The position numbers and the translations under genes were made by a program. From Alphaproteobacteria bacterium (GTDB lineage: Bacteria > Pseudomonadota > Alphaproteobacteria > Rs-D84), in contig JAEEQU010000006.1 in the NCBI GenBank assembly GCA_016285415.1, forward strand, positions 1 through 22,739: a stretch of DNA of 22,739 nucleotides, written 5' to 3'. The notes below the pieces were generated by a model, which saw nothing but the letters and a program-made list of their open reading frames with translations, was not told the DNA's origin and made no database searches. Every line of letters starts with the position of its first letter. Positions within the stretch are counted from its first letter, which is position 1. Of the stretch, positions 6,650 to 13,658 are shown one piece after another.

Positions 6650-7153
6650 ATGAATTTCAGCAATAAAGGCATAAATAAATTAAAAGAATTAGAAGGCTGT
6701 GTTAAACGCGGTGGAAAACATGTTGCTTATGATGATGAAACCAGCAAACCAGTTAATACAAATAGGGTATTGCCACGTGGGGCAACAATTGGTTATGGAC
6801 ATTTAATAAAACCGTGCGAAGATTTTAAAAATGGAATTTCAGAATCCAAAGCCACCGAATTATTACGCACCGACATTGCAACATCAGAACGCACCGTGCA
6901 AGATTATATAAACATACCGTTATCGCAGAATCAGTATGATGCGTTGGTTATTTTGGTATACAATATTGGGACAAAGAATTTTGCAAAATCAACAATTGTA
7001 AAATACATAAACAATCCAAAATTCCACAGCATAAGATACTCAACACTAAAATCGGCATGGTTGGCATGGAACATGGCGCATGGCGTGGTATCTGATGGCC
7101 TGAATCATCGGCGCATGGCGGAATGGGAAATCTATGCCCATGCCAAATACTAA
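6650..7153 (+). CDS. Phage-type lysozyme/endolysin (GH24)
   Basis: A 167-residue glycoside hydrolase family 24 muramidase, which cuts the N-acetylmuramic acid to N-acetylglucosamine bond. The catalytic region is intact: E15 in LKELEG, D28 in AYDD, and T46 in ATIGYGH, matching the Glu/Asp/Thr set of T4-type lysozymes with a slightly longer loop. The second half has the typical LSQNQYDALVILVYNIG and a C-terminal GLNHRRMAEWEIY. There is no signal peptide, so secretion would need a holin or other route; no holin-like gene is adjacent. The start follows AAAAGG. An upstream in-frame ATG-less extension to 6614 is rejected. It may be domesticated prophage material. Confidence 0.9.
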   Translation: MNFSNKGINKLKELEGCVKRGGKHVAYDDETSKPVNTNRVLPRGATIGYGHLIKPCEDFKNGISESKATELLRTDIATSERTVQDYINIPLSQNQYDALVILVYNIGTKNFAKSTIVKYINNPKFHSIRYSTLKSAWLAWNMAHGVVSDGLNHRRMAEWEIYAHAKY

Positions 7154-7227
7154 TTTTTAGATATGTGTGGCGCGTTGCGTCATGAATCCAAGATTTTTGA
7201 ATTGGATAAATACGGTAACCAAATAAT

Positions 7228-7773
7228 TTATCTGTGTTTAACATAAATCAAAGAATCGCTTTTGCCGACACATTTTGCCCATGATGCCATTGGTAAGCGT
7301 TGTTCTAATTTATATCCGTTACGTTTTGCAACATTTTCAGATTTTACATTGCCGTCGTCTATGTCCAAAACAATGCGATTAAACCCGAATTTAAATAGTT
7401 CTGATTCAAGTGCGGACAGGGCTTCGGTCAAATATCCGTTGCCATTTACAGATTGTATCAACCAATACCCAATTTCGCATTTATCACCGTCAATATGAAA
7501 GAATCTGATACGGCCAATTGGCGCATCATCACGATAGATGCCAAATAAAACACATTCATTTTGACGCTGTTGTTCTTGGCGTTGCGCCAATTTGCGTTTA
7601 ACATCGTCAACACTGTTCAAGTATTCAAAATGGCCCTGCCATGCTTGAAGATAGTCACGATTTTGGTTAATAATATCAAGGAACTTTTTCGCGTTTTCAT
7701 CGGTTGCGTCAACGGTCTTTAATACCAGTCGTGCAGTTTTAATTGTGGTTGGAAATTTTGATAGTGGTTGCAT
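7228..7773 (-). CDS. GNAT acetyltransferase, RimJ/RimL type
   Basis: A 181-residue GNAT protein. The N-terminal TARLVLKTVDATDENAKKFLDII is typical of the RimJ/RimL/RimI-like group, followed by a central beta sheet CVLFGIYRDDAPIGRIRFF and EIGYWLIQSVNGNGYLTEAL. The latter corresponds to the acetyl-CoA-binding motif A, with NGNGY in place of a strict Q/RxxGxG/A. The C-terminal ENVAKRNGYKLEQRL is the usual N-x-x-S/A-x-x-x-x-x-K-x-G-F/Y element. The substrate could be a ribosomal protein N-terminus or another amine. A strong RBS (AAAGGGGG) precedes the ATG. It is convergent with the lysozyme gene and divergent from the LptM-like gene. Confidence 0.87.
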   Translation of the reverse strand: MQPLSKFPTTIKTARLVLKTVDATDENAKKFLDIINQNRDYLQAWQGHFEYLNSVDDVKRKLAQRQEQQRQNECVLFGIYRDDAPIGRIRFFHIDGDKCEIGYWLIQSVNGNGYLTEALSALESELFKFGFNRIVLDIDDGNVKSENVAKRNGYKLEQRLPMASWAKCVGKSDSLIYVKHR

Positions 7774-7797
7774 GTTTTACCCCCTTTCTATACTGTG

Positions 7798-7825
7798 ATT
7801 ATAACACAATGCATTGGATTTGCAA
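7798..7825 (-). promoter_or_regulatory. Promoter of the GNAT gene
   Basis: On the minus strand TTGCAA (7820-7825) and TATAAT (7798-7803), 16 bases apart. It sits back-to-back with the plus-strand promoter at 7836. Confidence 0.65.
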
Positions 7826-7835
7826 TATGTGTGCG

Positions 7836-7863
7836 TTGACATATGCATATAGTGTGATATAAT
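7836..7863 (+). promoter_or_regulatory. Strong promoter giving a leaderless lipoprotein mRNA
   Basis: Perfect TTGACA (7836-7841) and TATAAT (7858-7863), 16 bases apart. The ATG of the small lipoprotein gene is at 7872, 8 bases past the -10 box, so the mRNA should begin at or within two bases of the start codon. Confidence 0.75.
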
Positions 7864-7871
7864 ATAAAAAT

Positions 7872-7985
7872 ATGAAGAAAGCAATGTTAATTTTATTGGG
7901 GTGCTTGTTAATATTGGGCGCGTGCGGTGTTAAATCTGAACTGACGCGACCAAACGGTCCGTTGCGTGATTATCCGGTGTATTAA
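7872..7985 (+). CDS. Small LptM (YifL)-like lipoprotein
   Basis: A 37-residue ORF: MKKAMLILLGCLLILGAC, then GVKSELTRPNGPLRDYPVY. It has a complete lipobox L15-G-A-C18 and a mature peptide of only 20 residues beginning CGVK-x-x-L-x-x-P. This pattern matches small outer-membrane lipoproteins of the LptM/YifL type, which assist oxidative maturation of the LPS translocon protein LptD in Enterobacteria. In many proteobacteria the gene precedes lysA; here it precedes an unrelated 478-codon gene, starting 1 base after the TAA. It has no ribosome binding site and a promoter ending 8 bases upstream. Family placement is by motif only. Confidence 0.72.
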   Translation: MKKAMLILLGCLLILGACGVKSELTRPNGPLRDYPVY

Positions 7986-7986
7986 A

Positions 7987-9423
7987 ATGATGGAATCGTT
8001 CAAGATATATCAAGTTGTGCACACAGATGGTGAATATGATTTGCAACCGGTTGATTCTGTGTCAGCGGATTCTGTATGCACCATATATTTTGGTGGGAAC
8101 GGTATTGTTAGTAAAGATAAGACATTGCGTCTTGGGGTAATTGTAGATAAGGATATTTTACAGGATATTGCCGACATCCCAAATGTTGCAGATATTCAAA
8201 ATTATGTTGTTATGTATGATGCGCTGTTGGTGGACGATAATCGTGCCGAACGTTTGGTAGAAATGGATAAACAAAGCAAAGATGTTCTACCAAGAACAGA
8301 TATTTCTGCGGCGGTTTATTTGACCGAAAAAAACTTGGATGTGGCATACCGTCGTAAAGTTTTACCATTGCTAATAGATAACGGTCTACGTGGAATTATG
8401 CGAATATCATTTGCAATTGATGGTGATGGCGAGGAAATAAAATCGCGTCTGGTGGCAAAAATACGCCATACAATGGAAGTATTGAATTTCCCAGAAATTA
8501 CCATCCTATCAACGTTAAGTATTGTACTGCATAATTGCAATCCATATAGTGATTATGTCACATCGTATTCATACGATATGTTTGAAAAGATTTTGTTGCC
8601 ACGTATATCAAACGGCAACGGTCGGCGTATTGATTTGGATACAGCCCTGCGCAATGTGCGTAAAATAAATATATTGGCCCAATGTCATGGTGGACACGTT
8701 GCGCGTATTATGGAACAACATATGAACGATGCGATGGTTAAATTGGGATATACCGTCCAAGAGATAAAACAAATAATGAATCAGGTTCTGGTTACGGCAT
8801 TTGCACCGTCTTGTTCATTGGGCGATTCCAAATTTCAATTTATCGGTTTTATGTCCGCCTATGACCAGATTGTTGATGTCCCGAATAATTGGGTATATAA
8901 ATATGTCAACGCAAATAGGATTGCGGAACAGGCGCGATTCAGTGATGGTATAAAAGATTGGGAATGGAAGTTTGGACCGATGTTTTTGCCCGGTAAAAAC
9001 GGCAATGTATTTATTGTAAAACAAAGATTCAAATACAGAAATGACGTGGACGGGCCGAACCTTATTCCAAATGCCGAACATAATAATGCACGTTATTTTC
9101 CGGCAAGTGTTATGGAAGATAATAAGGCGGTTGATGTCACCGAAGATGGCGAATTGTTGGCGATGCTGGCACATAATGTTGTTATAAATGGAATCAAAAA
9201 TTCATTACAACAACGCGATGGATTTATACCATTGCCACCGATATCTGAATTGATATTAGATGGGGAATATGATTCATCGTTACAAGAGTTGTTAAAAATA
9301 ATGACAATCAATGGCGATGTGTTTATGAATCTGGTTAATGAATATGCCCGTGCACATAATATTGAAATTCATCCGCCGTTTGATATGCTGCGATATCCCA
9401 AATTTTCAGAATTAAAGAGATAG
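7987..9423 (+). CDS. Protein of unknown function, 478 residues
   Basis: Not recognised. A soluble protein without signal or membrane helices. The N-terminal half is mixed alpha/beta (YFGGNGIVSKDKTLRLGVIV; YVVMYDALLVDDNRAERLVE). A central segment QCHGGHVARIMEQHMND and VLVTAFAPSCSLGDSKFQFI contains Cys/His/Ser residues that could form a catalytic site, loosely like a hydrolase elbow. The C-terminal half has an aromatic DWEWKFGPMFLPGKNG stretch and ends IHPPFDMLRYPKF. The start is ATG 7987 (or 7990), one base after the stop of the lipoprotein gene, implying translational coupling; the upstream in-frame ATG at 7966 lies within that gene. Function unassigned. Confidence 0.8.
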   Translation: MMESFKIYQVVHTDGEYDLQPVDSVSADSVCTIYFGGNGIVSKDKTLRLGVIVDKDILQDIADIPNVADIQNYVVMYDALLVDDNRAERLVEMDKQSKDVLPRTDISAAVYLTEKNLDVAYRRKVLPLLIDNGLRGIMRISFAIDGDGEEIKSRLVAKIRHTMEVLNFPEITILSTLSIVLHNCNPYSDYVTSYSYDMFEKILLPRISNGNGRRIDLDTALRNVRKINILAQCHGGHVARIMEQHMNDAMVKLGYTVQEIKQIMNQVLVTAFAPSCSLGDSKFQFIGFMSAYDQIVDVPNNWVYKYVNANRIAEQARFSDGIKDWEWKFGPMFLPGKNGNVFIVKQRFKYRNDVDGPNLIPNAEHNNARYFPASVMEDNKAVDVTEDGELLAMLAHNVVINGIKNSLQQRDGFIPLPPISELILDGEYDSSLQELLKIMTINGDVFMNLVNEYARAHNIEIHPPFDMLRYPKFSELKR

Positions 9424-9437
9424 ATGTTTATTAACTG

Positions 9438-9466
9438 TTGAAAAAAGTAATCGCATAATTTAAAGT
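9438..9466 (+). promoter_or_regulatory. Putative promoter of the two-lipoprotein operon
   Basis: TTGAAA (9438-9443) and TAAAGT (9461-9466), 17 bases apart, 25 bp before the start codon at 9492. Confidence 0.5.
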
Positions 9467-9491
9467 AAGAATATATTCAAAAGGAAAGGTT

Positions 9492-9899
9492 ATGAAATAT
9501 TTTTTGCTTGCGTGTTGTGTGTTATTGACCGCCTGTTATCATGAACCAGATACCGAATGGACACCACCAATTGTGCAAGAGCAGGTTGAGTGCTGTATAA
9601 CCGACCAACAGGTGCATGGTGCGATATATTCCGCATTGTTAAAATTACGTTGGCATATCAAGGATAAAAAAGATAATGGCTTTATTGCAACAATACGGTG
9701 TGATTACGACAATATTGATATGGTATTTGAAAATACAGATCGTGAATACTTTATTGCTGCAAATGCCGATATAGATAATGTATTTGAATATGAGTACTGT
9801 ATCAAATCGCATATGCGCAAGGTGAACAAATACATAAAGAAATATGTAAAAAAAGCCATTAGCAAAGCGGCGCGCAAAGAATTAAGCGGAATAAAATAA
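9492..9899 (+). CDS. Small predicted lipoprotein
   Basis: 135 residues with lipoprotein signal MKYFLLACCVLLTAC (lipobox L12-T-A-C15). The mature part is a small alpha/beta domain: QVHGAIYSALLKLRWHIKDKKDNGFIATI, then IDMVFENTDREYFI, and a lysine-rich helical C-terminus (KYIKKYVKKAISKAARKEL). This shape, a helix followed by strands with a W-x-I motif, is seen in small periplasmic lipoproteins of unknown function. I cannot name a family. The RBS AAAAGGAAAGG fits the ATG at 9492. It is followed directly by a second lipoprotein gene, so the two are probably co-transcribed. Confidence 0.8.
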   Translation: MKYFLLACCVLLTACYHEPDTEWTPPIVQEQVECCITDQQVHGAIYSALLKLRWHIKDKKDNGFIATIRCDYDNIDMVFENTDREYFIAANADIDNVFEYEYCIKSHMRKVNKYIKKYVKKAISKAARKELSGIK

Positions 9900-9914
9900 A
9901 TGAAAGGATATAAA

Positions 9915-10325
9915 ATGAAAAAGGGTATGTTTTTGTTGTTAATCCTAGGTTTGTGTGGATGTGCGGCAACAAATAATGTTATGTATACTAAGAATCCCAG
10001 ATGTACCAATGTCAAAGAAATGAGAGTTTTTCAAGTGGTTAAAGGAGGAGCATTAGCAACAATAAGTGGCAGAGAACCGATAGTTGCATATCTTCCAAAT
10101 TCGGATAGATACGCATTGTATGATGGGGCTAAGATTAAAAGATCACAAAATGAATGTATAGTATATGATGGAGTGTACAAATATATGACTTCTGGTGATA
10201 ATAGTAGCGTTACAAAATATATGGTGTCTGGAAAAGAGACAAATAGAGTAGAATATTCTGCAAATGAAAAACAAAAGACAGTTCCAATCGTAAAATTTGA
10301 GAAAAGATGGTTGGATATGGAATAA
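9915..10325 (+). CDS. Small predicted lipoprotein
   Basis: 136 residues starting MKKGMFLLLILGLCGC, with lipobox L13-C-G-C16. The mature domain has alternating short strands (MRVFQVVKGGALATI; IVAYLPNSDRYALYDGAKI) and one internal cysteine pair candidate (C-T-N near 30 and C-I-V-Y-D near 80), with the segment VYDGVYKYMTSG like a small beta-barrel or SH3-like fold. The ATG at 9915 follows AAAGGATAT; an in-frame ATG at 9900 abuts the previous stop but lacks its own binding site. No family recognised. The stop is 8 bases from the 3' end of the convergent tRNA-Leu, with no terminator between. Confidence 0.78.
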   Translation: MKKGMFLLLILGLCGCAATNNVMYTKNPRCTNVKEMRVFQVVKGGALATISGREPIVAYLPNSDRYALYDGAKIKRSQNECIVYDGVYKYMTSGDNSSVTKYMVSGKETNRVEYSANEKQKTVPIVKFEKRWLDME

Positions 10326-10333
10326 AATTTTCT

Positions 10334-10418
<85 letters not shown>

Positions 10419-10454
10419 ATAACCTGATGCAAAACATATTATGATAAAAAACAC

Positions 10455-10483
10455 TTGATTTCCAGTAAAAAATAACCTAAAAT
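10455..10483 (+). promoter_or_regulatory. Promoter of rpmG
   Basis: TTGATT (10455-10460) and TAAAAT (10478-10483), 17 bases apart, 32 bp before the rpmG start. Confidence 0.6.
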
Positions 10484-10515
10484 CCCGTGCAGTACAAATA
10501 AAAAAGGCAAATAAA

Positions 10516-10689
10516 ATGGCATCTAAAAAAGGTAGCAAAGAAATTATCAAACTGGAAAACAAAGAAACCGGTTATTTCTATACAGTTAAGAAAAACAATA
10601 AAACCGCAACGGGCAAGGTTTCTCGTAATAAATATGACCCGAAATTGCGTAAACATGTCAAAATGACAGAAGCAAAAATGCCACACTAG
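10516..10689 (+). CDS. rpmG: 50S ribosomal protein L33
   Basis: 57 residues: MASKKGSKEIIKLENKETGY, then FYTVKKNNKT and a C-terminal KYDPKLRKHVKMTEAKM. The GYFYTVKKN and YDP-x-x-R-x-HV elements are the L33 signature. No CxxC pairs are present, so this is the zinc-independent (C-minus) form. It is a component of the large ribosomal subunit near the E site. Length fits the family (about 50-57). The sequence AAAAAAGGCAAATAAA supplies the ribosome binding site. It stands alone with its own promoter and terminator. Confidence 0.96.
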   Translation: MASKKGSKEIIKLENKETGYFYTVKKNNKTATGKVSRNKYDPKLRKHVKMTEAKMPH

Positions 10690-10717
10690 TTGTTAGTGAT
10701 TAGTGTCAGTTATTAGG

Positions 10718-10745
10718 AAAAACGGTGCAAATGCACCGTTTTTTA
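10718..10745 (+). terminator. Terminator of rpmG
   Basis: Stem ACGGTGCA (10722-10729) and TGCACCGT (10732-10739), extended by A/T pairs, then a run of T. It also has A-runs on the other side and may serve the convergent parC operon. Confidence 0.88.
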
Positions 10746-10770
10746 TTACTTAATACTAACCACTAACCAC

Positions 10771-13002
10771 TTATTTCCCGAATTTTCCGCTGCGTGGGAA
10801 ACCAACCGGTATGGTGTGCCCTTGGGATGCGCGTTTGCCGAACCATGGTCGCCAATCGTCCAATTTGGTCGTTCCGCGACCCGTTGTCCAACCAAAACCA
10901 TCCGCCGCGTTAAAGAACATTACATCCAATACATAGGTTCTTTCGGCATTGTATTTCTGTAATATTACACCCTTGCCACGAATCATTTCTGGGATTTCGG
11001 CGGTCGGGAATAACAGCAATTTATCATTTGAACCCGACATCGCAACCGTATCACCGTCAACCGCAACACAGAATGTTGCCGGATTCGTGTCGTCAACGTT
11101 CATAACCTGTTTGCCGTTGCGTGTTTGTGCAACGCAATTTTCACCCCCAACAATAAATCCGTTCCCATGACGTGATACAACCAAATATTTCGCGGTTGTA
11201 TCCAACACAAATGCACGAACAATGTTTTCTTCGGCACCAATGTCCGCCATCATACGCACCGATTCCCCAAAACCACGTGCCGATGGCAAATCATTTGCCG
11301 TCAATGTGAACATACGACCCGATGAACCAAACAAATTGATTTTATCAGTGGACATCGCATGAAATGCGCATTGTAATTCATCGCCTTCTTTGAATTTCAA
11401 ATCAAGGTTGTTCAAATCCATGTGCCCCTTGGCCGCACGAATCCAACCCATTGTGGATAAAATCACAGTTACAGGTTCTTTTTCAATGAATTCTTCGGCG
11501 TTCACAACGATTTCTTCGGTTAACGGTGCCCATGTTGTACGGCGACGACCAAGTGTGGTCTTTTTATCATATTGCTTTTTAATATCGGCAAACCATGCCT
11601 TTATTTGTGTGTTTTGAATTTCTTCGTCACCAAGCAACGCAATTAACTGTTCCCGTTCTTCGCGCAGATTTTTATCTTCGCGACGGATTTCCATTTCTTC
11701 CAATTTGCGCAATGCACGCAGGCGGGTGTTCAATATAGATTCAACCTGAATATCAGATAATTTAAATTCCGCCATCAATACGGCCTTGGGGTCGTCTTCG
11801 GTTCTGATGATTTCAATCACCCGATCCAAATTCAGATACACAACCAGTAACCCACCAAGGATTTCTAAACGTTTTTCAATATTGCGCAAACGCCACCCAG
11901 ATCGACGGCGCAGAACATTTTTCTGGTGCCGAATAAATTCGGTCAAAACGTCGCAAATGCCCATAACGCGCGGCGCACCGTTGGAATCAATAACATTGAA
12001 ATTCATATTGAATTTGTATTCCAAATCAGTTGTCGCAAACAAATGCGCCATCATTTTGTCCGCCGGAACATTGCGCGTTTTTGGTGTGATAACGATTCGT
12101 ACATCGGTCGTTGATTCATCAGATATATCATCAACCAGTGGCAATTTCTTGGCATCAACCATTTCGCCAATCTGTTCCACCAGTTTTGATTTAATAATAC
12201 CGTATGGAATTTCGGTAATTACAACCTGATACCCACCACGTTCCAATTCTTCAATTTCATAGCGCGCACGGATACGAAATGCACCCTTGCCAGATTCATA
12301 ATTTTTAACAATTGTGTCAAAGTCATCTATTAAAACGCCGCCCGTTGGAAAATCGGGCCCAATCATTTTGCGCATTACCTGGGCGGTGGTGGAATCGGGT
12401 TTATCAACCATCAGTGTCAGGGCATCACAAACCTCGGCCACGTTGTGCGTTGGAATATTCGTTGCCATACCCACCGCAATTCCCATGCCACCATTGGCAA
12501 GTAAATTTGGAAATGCACCCGGCATAACCGTTGGTTCAACCGTTGTGCCATCAAAATTCGGCATCATATCAACGCTATCTTCGTCAATGCCGTCCATAAT
12601 CAGCATCGCGGCATCGGTCATTTTGGATTCGGTATAACGGTACGCGGCTTGGGGGTCACCATCAATATTACCAAAGTTTCCCTGGCCGTCTATTAGTGGA
12701 TAACGAACCGAAAAATCTTGGGCAAGGCGGACCATCGCGTCATATACAGACGAATCGCCATGTGGGTGATAATGACCCAACACATCCCCAACAACCGTTG
12801 CACATTTACGAAATGCCGCCGATGGCGACAGTTTTTGGCGCAACATAGAATACAAAATACGGCGATGAACCGGTTTTAAACCGTCGCGAACATCGGGCAG
12901 GGCGCGCGACACAATCGTACTGACCGCATAGGACAAATACCGCGTAGAAAGCGCGTCTGCAAGTTGCTGTGAATCTATTCTTTCAACTATTTCTTTAACC
13001 AT
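10771..13002 (-). CDS. parC: DNA topoisomerase IV subunit A
   Basis: 743 residues. ParC forms the breakage-reunion subunit of topoisomerase IV, which decatenates daughter chromosomes with ParE. The N-terminal domain shows RALPDVRDGLKPVHRR (33-48) and the helix-turn-helix region GHYHPHGDSSVYDAMV (76-91). The catalytic tyrosine is Y123 in AAYRYTE, preceded by the DNA-contacting arginine R122. The quinolone-determining positions are S84 and D88, the drug-sensitive state. A long coiled-coil follows (about 370-470), then a shortened C-terminal propeller ending in a Gly-rich tail GKRASQGHTIPVGFPRSGK, as in alphaproteobacterial ParC; GyrA is longer and carries a GyrA-box. It is last in an operon with zapA. 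Confidence 0.94.
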   Translation of the reverse strand: MVKEIVERIDSQQLADALSTRYLSYAVSTIVSRALPDVRDGLKPVHRRILYSMLRQKLSPSAAFRKCATVVGDVLGHYHPHGDSSVYDAMVRLAQDFSVRYPLIDGQGNFGNIDGDPQAAYRYTESKMTDAAMLIMDGIDEDSVDMMPNFDGTTVEPTVMPGAFPNLLANGGMGIAVGMATNIPTHNVAEVCDALTLMVDKPDSTTAQVMRKMIGPDFPTGGVLIDDFDTIVKNYESGKGAFRIRARYEIEELERGGYQVVITEIPYGIIKSKLVEQIGEMVDAKKLPLVDDISDESTTDVRIVITPKTRNVPADKMMAHLFATTDLEYKFNMNFNVIDSNGAPRVMGICDVLTEFIRHQKNVLRRRSGWRLRNIEKRLEILGGLLVVYLNLDRVIEIIRTEDDPKAVLMAEFKLSDIQVESILNTRLRALRKLEEMEIRREDKNLREEREQLIALLGDEEIQNTQIKAWFADIKKQYDKKTTLGRRRTTWAPLTEEIVVNAEEFIEKEPVTVILSTMGWIRAAKGHMDLNNLDLKFKEGDELQCAFHAMSTDKINLFGSSGRMFTLTANDLPSARGFGESVRMMADIGAEENIVRAFVLDTTAKYLVVSRHGNGFIVGGENCVAQTRNGKQVMNVDDTNPATFCVAVDGDTVAMSGSNDKLLLFPTAEIPEMIRGKGVILQKYNAERTYVLDVMFFNAADGFGWTTGRGTTKLDDWRPWFGKRASQGHTIPVGFPRSGKFGK

Positions 13003-13011
13003 AACGATACA

Positions 13012-13040
13012 AAATTAGAACATTTAAAAAAAAATAACAA
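13012..13040 (-). promoter_or_regulatory. Putative internal promoter for parC
   Basis: On the minus strand TTGTTA (13035-13040) and TAATTT (13012-13017), 17 bases apart. The -10 box ends 9 bases before the parC ATG, giving a leader of about 3 bases; parC has no Shine-Dalgarno. Confidence 0.4.
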
Positions 13041-13055
13041 CCAAAAAAGCAAGGT

Positions 13056-13334
13056 TTATTGCGCAATTTTGTTTTTTATTTCGCGGATACGCGCCAAAAT
13101 TTCACGCAAATCGGCATCTGTAACCGATGGGGTTGGGTGATTTCGCACTTCGTCCGCCAAAACAATGCACAATGTCGCCAAAAGTGAATTTTCCGGCAAA
13201 GGACCAATTTTATCCAATATTTCACGCGCACGGACATCAACCATTTTGCCAAGTTCAATCAGACGGCCTTCTTGGCCATCTTCGCACCCCATGGGATAGT
13301 TGTTATTAACAATAGGTATAGAAACTACACTCAT
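13056..13334 (-). CDS. zapA: Cell division protein ZapA
   Basis: A 92-residue protein. ZapA tetramers bundle FtsZ filaments at the division ring. The N-terminal globular part fits the family: VSIPIVNNNYPMGCEDGQEGRLIELGKMVD resembles V-x-I-x-x-R-x-Y-x-I-x-C-x-x-x-E-E-x-x-L, although the usual Arg is Asn here. It is followed by a hydrophobic helix LLATLCIVLADEVRN and a C-terminal coiled-coil (ADLREILARIREIKNKI). It lies 19 bp downstream of a small coiled-coil gene and 53 bp upstream of parC, all minus strand. AAAGAAG precedes the ATG. It is a little shorter than many alphaproteobacterial homologues. Confidence 0.82.
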   Translation of the reverse strand: MSVVSIPIVNNNYPMGCEDGQEGRLIELGKMVDVRAREILDKIGPLPENSLLATLCIVLADEVRNHPTPSVTDADLREILARIREIKNKIAQ

Positions 13335-13353
13335 TTTAACTTCTTTAATTCGT

Positions 13354-13572
13354 CTAATTAGCCGGTTTTAATTTCTTTAATATTTCAACGGATTGATCAA
13401 TTAATTCGGTCGCGCGGGCGTTTTTTGACCGCAGATTGCGAACCTGTTCGGTCAGAATTGCAACCTCTAGGTCGGTTTGTTTGCCCGCATTGACCGCCGT
13501 AGCGCGCAAACCAGCCGCCGCTTCTTCTAATTTGGTCAATTCGTGAAAGATTTGTTCTTTGATATCCGACAT
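13354..13572 (-). CDS. Small coiled-coil protein, possible ZapA partner
   Basis: A 72-residue protein predicted to be almost entirely one helix with heptad spacing (IFHELTKLEEAAAGLRATA; LEVAILTEQVRNLRSKNARA; ELIDQSVEILKKL). Small coiled-coil genes next to zapA are common in alphaproteobacteria (DUF4164-like; Caulobacter ZauP is a known ZapA partner), so a divisome role by association is likely but inferred. The first gene of the operon; it lacks a ribosome binding site and its ATG falls exactly where transcription is predicted to start. Confidence 0.78.
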   Translation of the reverse strand: MSDIKEQIFHELTKLEEAAAGLRATAVNAGKQTDLEVAILTEQVRNLRSKNARATELIDQSVEILKKLKPAN

Positions 13573-13578
13573 GCTGTC

Positions 13579-13607
13579 ATTTTAAGATATTTTTTATATG
13601 CGTTCAA
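13579..13607 (-). promoter_or_regulatory. Leaderless promoter of the coiled-coil/zapA/parC operon
   Basis: On the minus strand TTGAAC (13602-13607) and TAAAAT (13579-13584), 17 bases apart. Only 6 bases separate the -10 box from the ATG at 13572, so the predicted +1 is the A of the start codon. Confidence 0.65.
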
Positions 13608-13617
13608 CCCTAAAATA

Positions 13618-13626
13618 TGATATAAT
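13618..13626 (+). promoter_or_regulatory. Extended -10 promoter of the acidic protein gene
   Basis: TGATATAAT (13618-13626) is a perfect TATAAT preceded by TGn. No good -35 is visible at standard spacing. It lies back-to-back with the divergent promoter at 13579. Confidence 0.55.
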
Positions 13627-13658
13627 CGTCCCGAAAGGTTTTTTTGTGGGGATTGCAG

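Noticed and set aside
6650..7153. Lysozyme gene as evidence of a resident prophage
   Set aside because: No capsid, tail, integrase, holin or attachment site is visible in the neighbourhood; isolated GH24 genes are common on chromosomes.
11786..12637. Plus-strand ORFs inside parC
   Set aside because: They are antisense to an intact, strongly conserved coding frame and lack ribosome binding sites.
13003..13055. 6S RNA next to zapA
   Set aside because: The gap is only 53 bases and has no long hairpin; parC begins immediately.
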